Assembly (NCBI RefSeq): GCF_024763615.1
Contig: NC_077222.1
Coordinates: forward strand, 89,032,001 to 89,096,000
Source of the DNA: Phlebotomus papatasi
Lineage: Eukaryota > Arthropoda > Insecta > Diptera > Psychodidae
DNA: 64,000 nt
Reading direction: 5' to 3'
The notes below the pieces were generated by a model. The model made no database searches. It was not told the origin of the DNA and saw nothing but the letters and a program-made list of their open reading frames with translations. This document shows, in pieces, positions 61,450 through 64,000 of the stretch. The number at the start of each line of letters is the position of its first letter. The first letter of the stretch is position 1. The translations under genes were made by a program, and so were the position numbers.

Positions 61450-62375
61450 TTAAGCCCCGTCCCCCTTCGTTTACTAAAATTGATCGGCAAAGTTACTAAA
61501 GTTTTTTATTCCTTAAATATTTTAAAGCAATCCGCCAGATTACTTTAATTGACCACCCAGCATAGTAAAAAGTACACTCACTGTGTTCTAAAATCAATCC
61601 TGAAAGTTACTAAAATTAATCCTCGCTGTTACAAAACTGACCTTGGCCATTCACGTTACTAAAATGCACCCTCACTGTGTTCTAAAATCCATTCTGAAAA
61701 ACTTACTAAAATTAATCCCCTCGGTTACTAAAATTGAACACCCAGGTTACTAAAATGTACACTGACCGTGTTCTAAAATCAATCCTGAAACTTAGTAAAA
61801 TTAGCCTCGCTGTTACTAAAACTGACCACCTAGGTAACTCAAGCGTACCCTCACTGCGTTCTAAAATCCATCCTGAAAAGTTACTAAAATGAATCCTTCC
61901 CATTACTAAAAGACTCTCCAGGTTACTAAAATGCACCCTCACTGTGTTCTAAAATCCATCCTGATAAAGTTACTAAAATCTCCTCGGTTACTAAAATTGA
62001 CCACCCAGATTACTAAAATGTACACTGACCGTGTTCTTAAATCAATCCTGAAACTTAGTAAAATTAAACCTCGCTGTTACTAAAACTGACCACCCAGGTT
62101 ACTCAAATGTACCCTCACTGTGTTCTAATATCCATCCTGAAAAGTTACTAAAATTAATCCGCCCGGTTACTAAAATTGACCACTCAGGTTACTAAAATTG
62201 TATACTCACTGTATTCTAAAATCCATCCTGAAAGAGTTACTAAAAGTATCCTGAAGTTACTAAAATGAATCCCTCCGGTTACTAAAACTGACTCCCCAGG
62301 TTACTAAAATGTACCCTCATTGTGTTCTAAAATCAATCCCGAGAGTTACTAAAATTTCCTCTACAGGCTACTAAA
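61450..62375 (+). repeat. 90-bp satellite array
   Basis: Nine copies of CTGTGTTCTAAAATCCATCC-like sequence start near 61581, 61675, 61766, 61854, 61942, 62029, 62118, 62209 and 62320. Between them lie GGTTACTAAAATTGACCACC and GGTTACTAAAATGTAC. The period is 87-94 bp except the last. The variant GACCGTGTTC occurs at 61766 and 62029, 263 bp apart, which hints at a three-unit higher-order repeat. Confidence 0.85.
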
Positions 62376-64000
62376 ATACATAGCACTATTTTTGATCCTA
62401 ACAGAAAGTTATATCTGAGAAATTAAATAAAAAGGAAGCAAAAGACGATTAAACTTCCGATTGCTCGAAAATCAAACCTAAAATATTCTAACTTTAATCC
62501 GGTATTAATTTAGTTTGCATGTTTCTGGATATGACCTTATTTGAGATAATTGCAGGAATATTAGAAAAAGTTTCTAAAAATAAGTCAAAACAGGGTATTT
62601 TTTAACTTACCCTCAATAGGATTGATTTTAGAAACATTTAAAGAACTCATAATTTTTCTCTGTGTATTAACTATTATACTATCTATATTAACTATAGTAG
62701 TTAAGCCCTATACGGGATTTAGACTTATAAGGAAGCTGGTCTGCCAGTTTAGTCAACTAGCCTGACTTCTAATTTCATATTTAGAAAGATTTTTGGGTAA
62801 ATGTTTTATTGTAATTAAATATTAACCACACACGATTAGTAAGTTTTTGAGAAGCTACTAAAATTGAATGTAATTTAAGATATTGGGACCATTGAAAACT
62901 GATCTAAATCTTTCGTCTGTAAACCCGTGGTAAGACAAAAGTACACGCAGTAGACAAAGTTTCTTAAACGGTATTTAGATCTAAGGTATATCCAAATAGC
63001 TTATCAAGTTGTCAGTTCTAATTTTTAACAAGAAATTTTCTTGGGAAAGCTATAAACTTAAAAGATCTGACAGATAAGTGTTCACTAAAATGCTTTTAGT
63101 TTAAAAATTTAAGATTTTGGAGAACGAAACTAAACCTAAAGTCTGAATATCGCATTAAGCATTTACGTTATTTGTGCTAAATATACTTTCTTGATAAGAA
63201 TGGTAAATTACTTCTAAATATTGTACAAATAAAAAGAAATCACAAGCTTATGTGGCATATTGTGAAAACTTCGAACAAAGAGAAAACTTTCAATTTCTAG
63301 ATATTTTCATATCCTTTCCGGAAGGAAGAAAATGCCTGAGAAAATTGACGGAATTATTCAAAACCATTTTAATTTAATACAAATTAGAGGTTATAGTCCA
63401 TTTCAGGACTTCTTGTTCCACCATTAAATCCCATAGACAAGGCATTTCACTATTGAGCATTTGGATTATTTTAATTCCAATCCAACGAACTGTGTAATTT
63501 CTAATGAAATATAAATCGTGCTTGACATTCGAAATTTCTTTCATAGCACAATATTCAAGCTGTTAGATATCACTGTGAGACACTTCATTTGGCGCCTAAA
63601 GCACAGAAAAAATATTTGCTCTGAAACATTCCAGACTTTTCAATTAAATGCGTGGTGTTAAGCACGAAAAATGTAATTGATTTCAATACTAAGTTGGGGC
63701 ATGTCATTCACAATGGCAAAAAGGGCGCGTACCAGCAAAAAACTTATTTATTAACACCACAAGGAAAATTTTAATTAAACACCTCTCCCTTGATGTTAAA
63801 AAGTTCAAAAAAAAAAAGTTTTTCTAGTCGTTCGTACATGAATTGGAATTCAGGCGGTGCAGTTGGTGAATATTAAAATTTTTAGACGTTCCCATCTGCT
63901 TCAATTGACGATGGGAAGCTTCTGCAGGGATGAGAGTTTGAGAAACAATGCCAGGAGCTGAAATGCATTTCCCAAATGCCTTCCAATGACATTCTCTCCA
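62376..64000. other. Gene-free right end
   Basis: Contains a relative of the 1556-2270 repeat near 62695-62810 (AAGCCCTATACGGG, then a similar TTTAGAAAGATTTTTGGG stretch). Otherwise AT-rich single-copy-looking sequence. Confidence 0.4.

Overview
The window looks like AT-rich nuclear DNA from an insect, probably a dipteran. The evidence is a spliced tetraspanin gene with GT-AG introns, very low gene density, a mariner transposase remnant, an I/LOA-like LINE remnant with RNase H, tRNA-derived SINEs, and dozens of short terminal-inverted-repeat (TIR) elements. A phlebotomine sand fly or related fly is a guess that cannot be proved from this sequence. A 500-base N run (13850-14349) marks a scaffold gap. 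Nothing prokaryotic (operon, CRISPR array, Shine-Dalgarno gene) is present.

The one gene I can support is a tetraspanin on the + strand at the left end. Three coding exons (580-774, 861-1151, 4375-4506) join in phase 0 and cover the end of loop 1, membrane segments 2 to 4, and a large loop with CCG, PxSC and a closing GC. The first exon, with the start codon and TM1, was not found and probably lies left of the window. The 3.2-kb last intron holds a hairpin element, a degenerate repeat block and a 0.49-kb foldback element.

The other 59 kb contains no other gene I recognise. It is intergenic or long-intron DNA in which repeat-dense stretches alternate with repeat-poor, less AT-rich blocks (about 4.9-5.9, 9.5-10.3, 24.8-25.4, 28.2-30.3, 31.8-32.6, 38.6-39.5, 43.0-44.0, 53.0-54.6, 57.1-57.7 and 59.2-60.6 kb). 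Recognisable transposon coding remnants are a LINE C-terminal half (17.77-19.56 kb, broken by a SINE and a MITE-like insertion), a mariner transposase fragment (58.2-58.6 kb) and a possible pogo-like remnant inside a 1.07-kb TIR element (41.28-42.35 kb). An unrecognised coding-like stretch with one in-frame stop lies at 45.79-46.19 kb.

Most of the structure is non-autonomous DNA transposons. Several families occur more than once: CACTGAGA-ended, GGGGAAACTGGGGCACC-ended, GGCCTCTACACA-ended with TTAA targets, CAGTGGCGGCC-ended, GGGGAAGTGGGGCACC-ended, and foldbacks built on a 15-bp CCAAAATCCCGAACG-type unit. The most unusual item is a 1.86-kb element (33149-35006) with GGTGAGATTCTTAAC termini, filled with diverged modules of about 290 bp and no open frame. 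Next in interest are a 90-bp satellite with a possible 263-bp trimer (61.5-62.4 kb), a tandem pair of foldbacks (46.69-47.39 kb), and a recurring GTCATATGAC palindrome.
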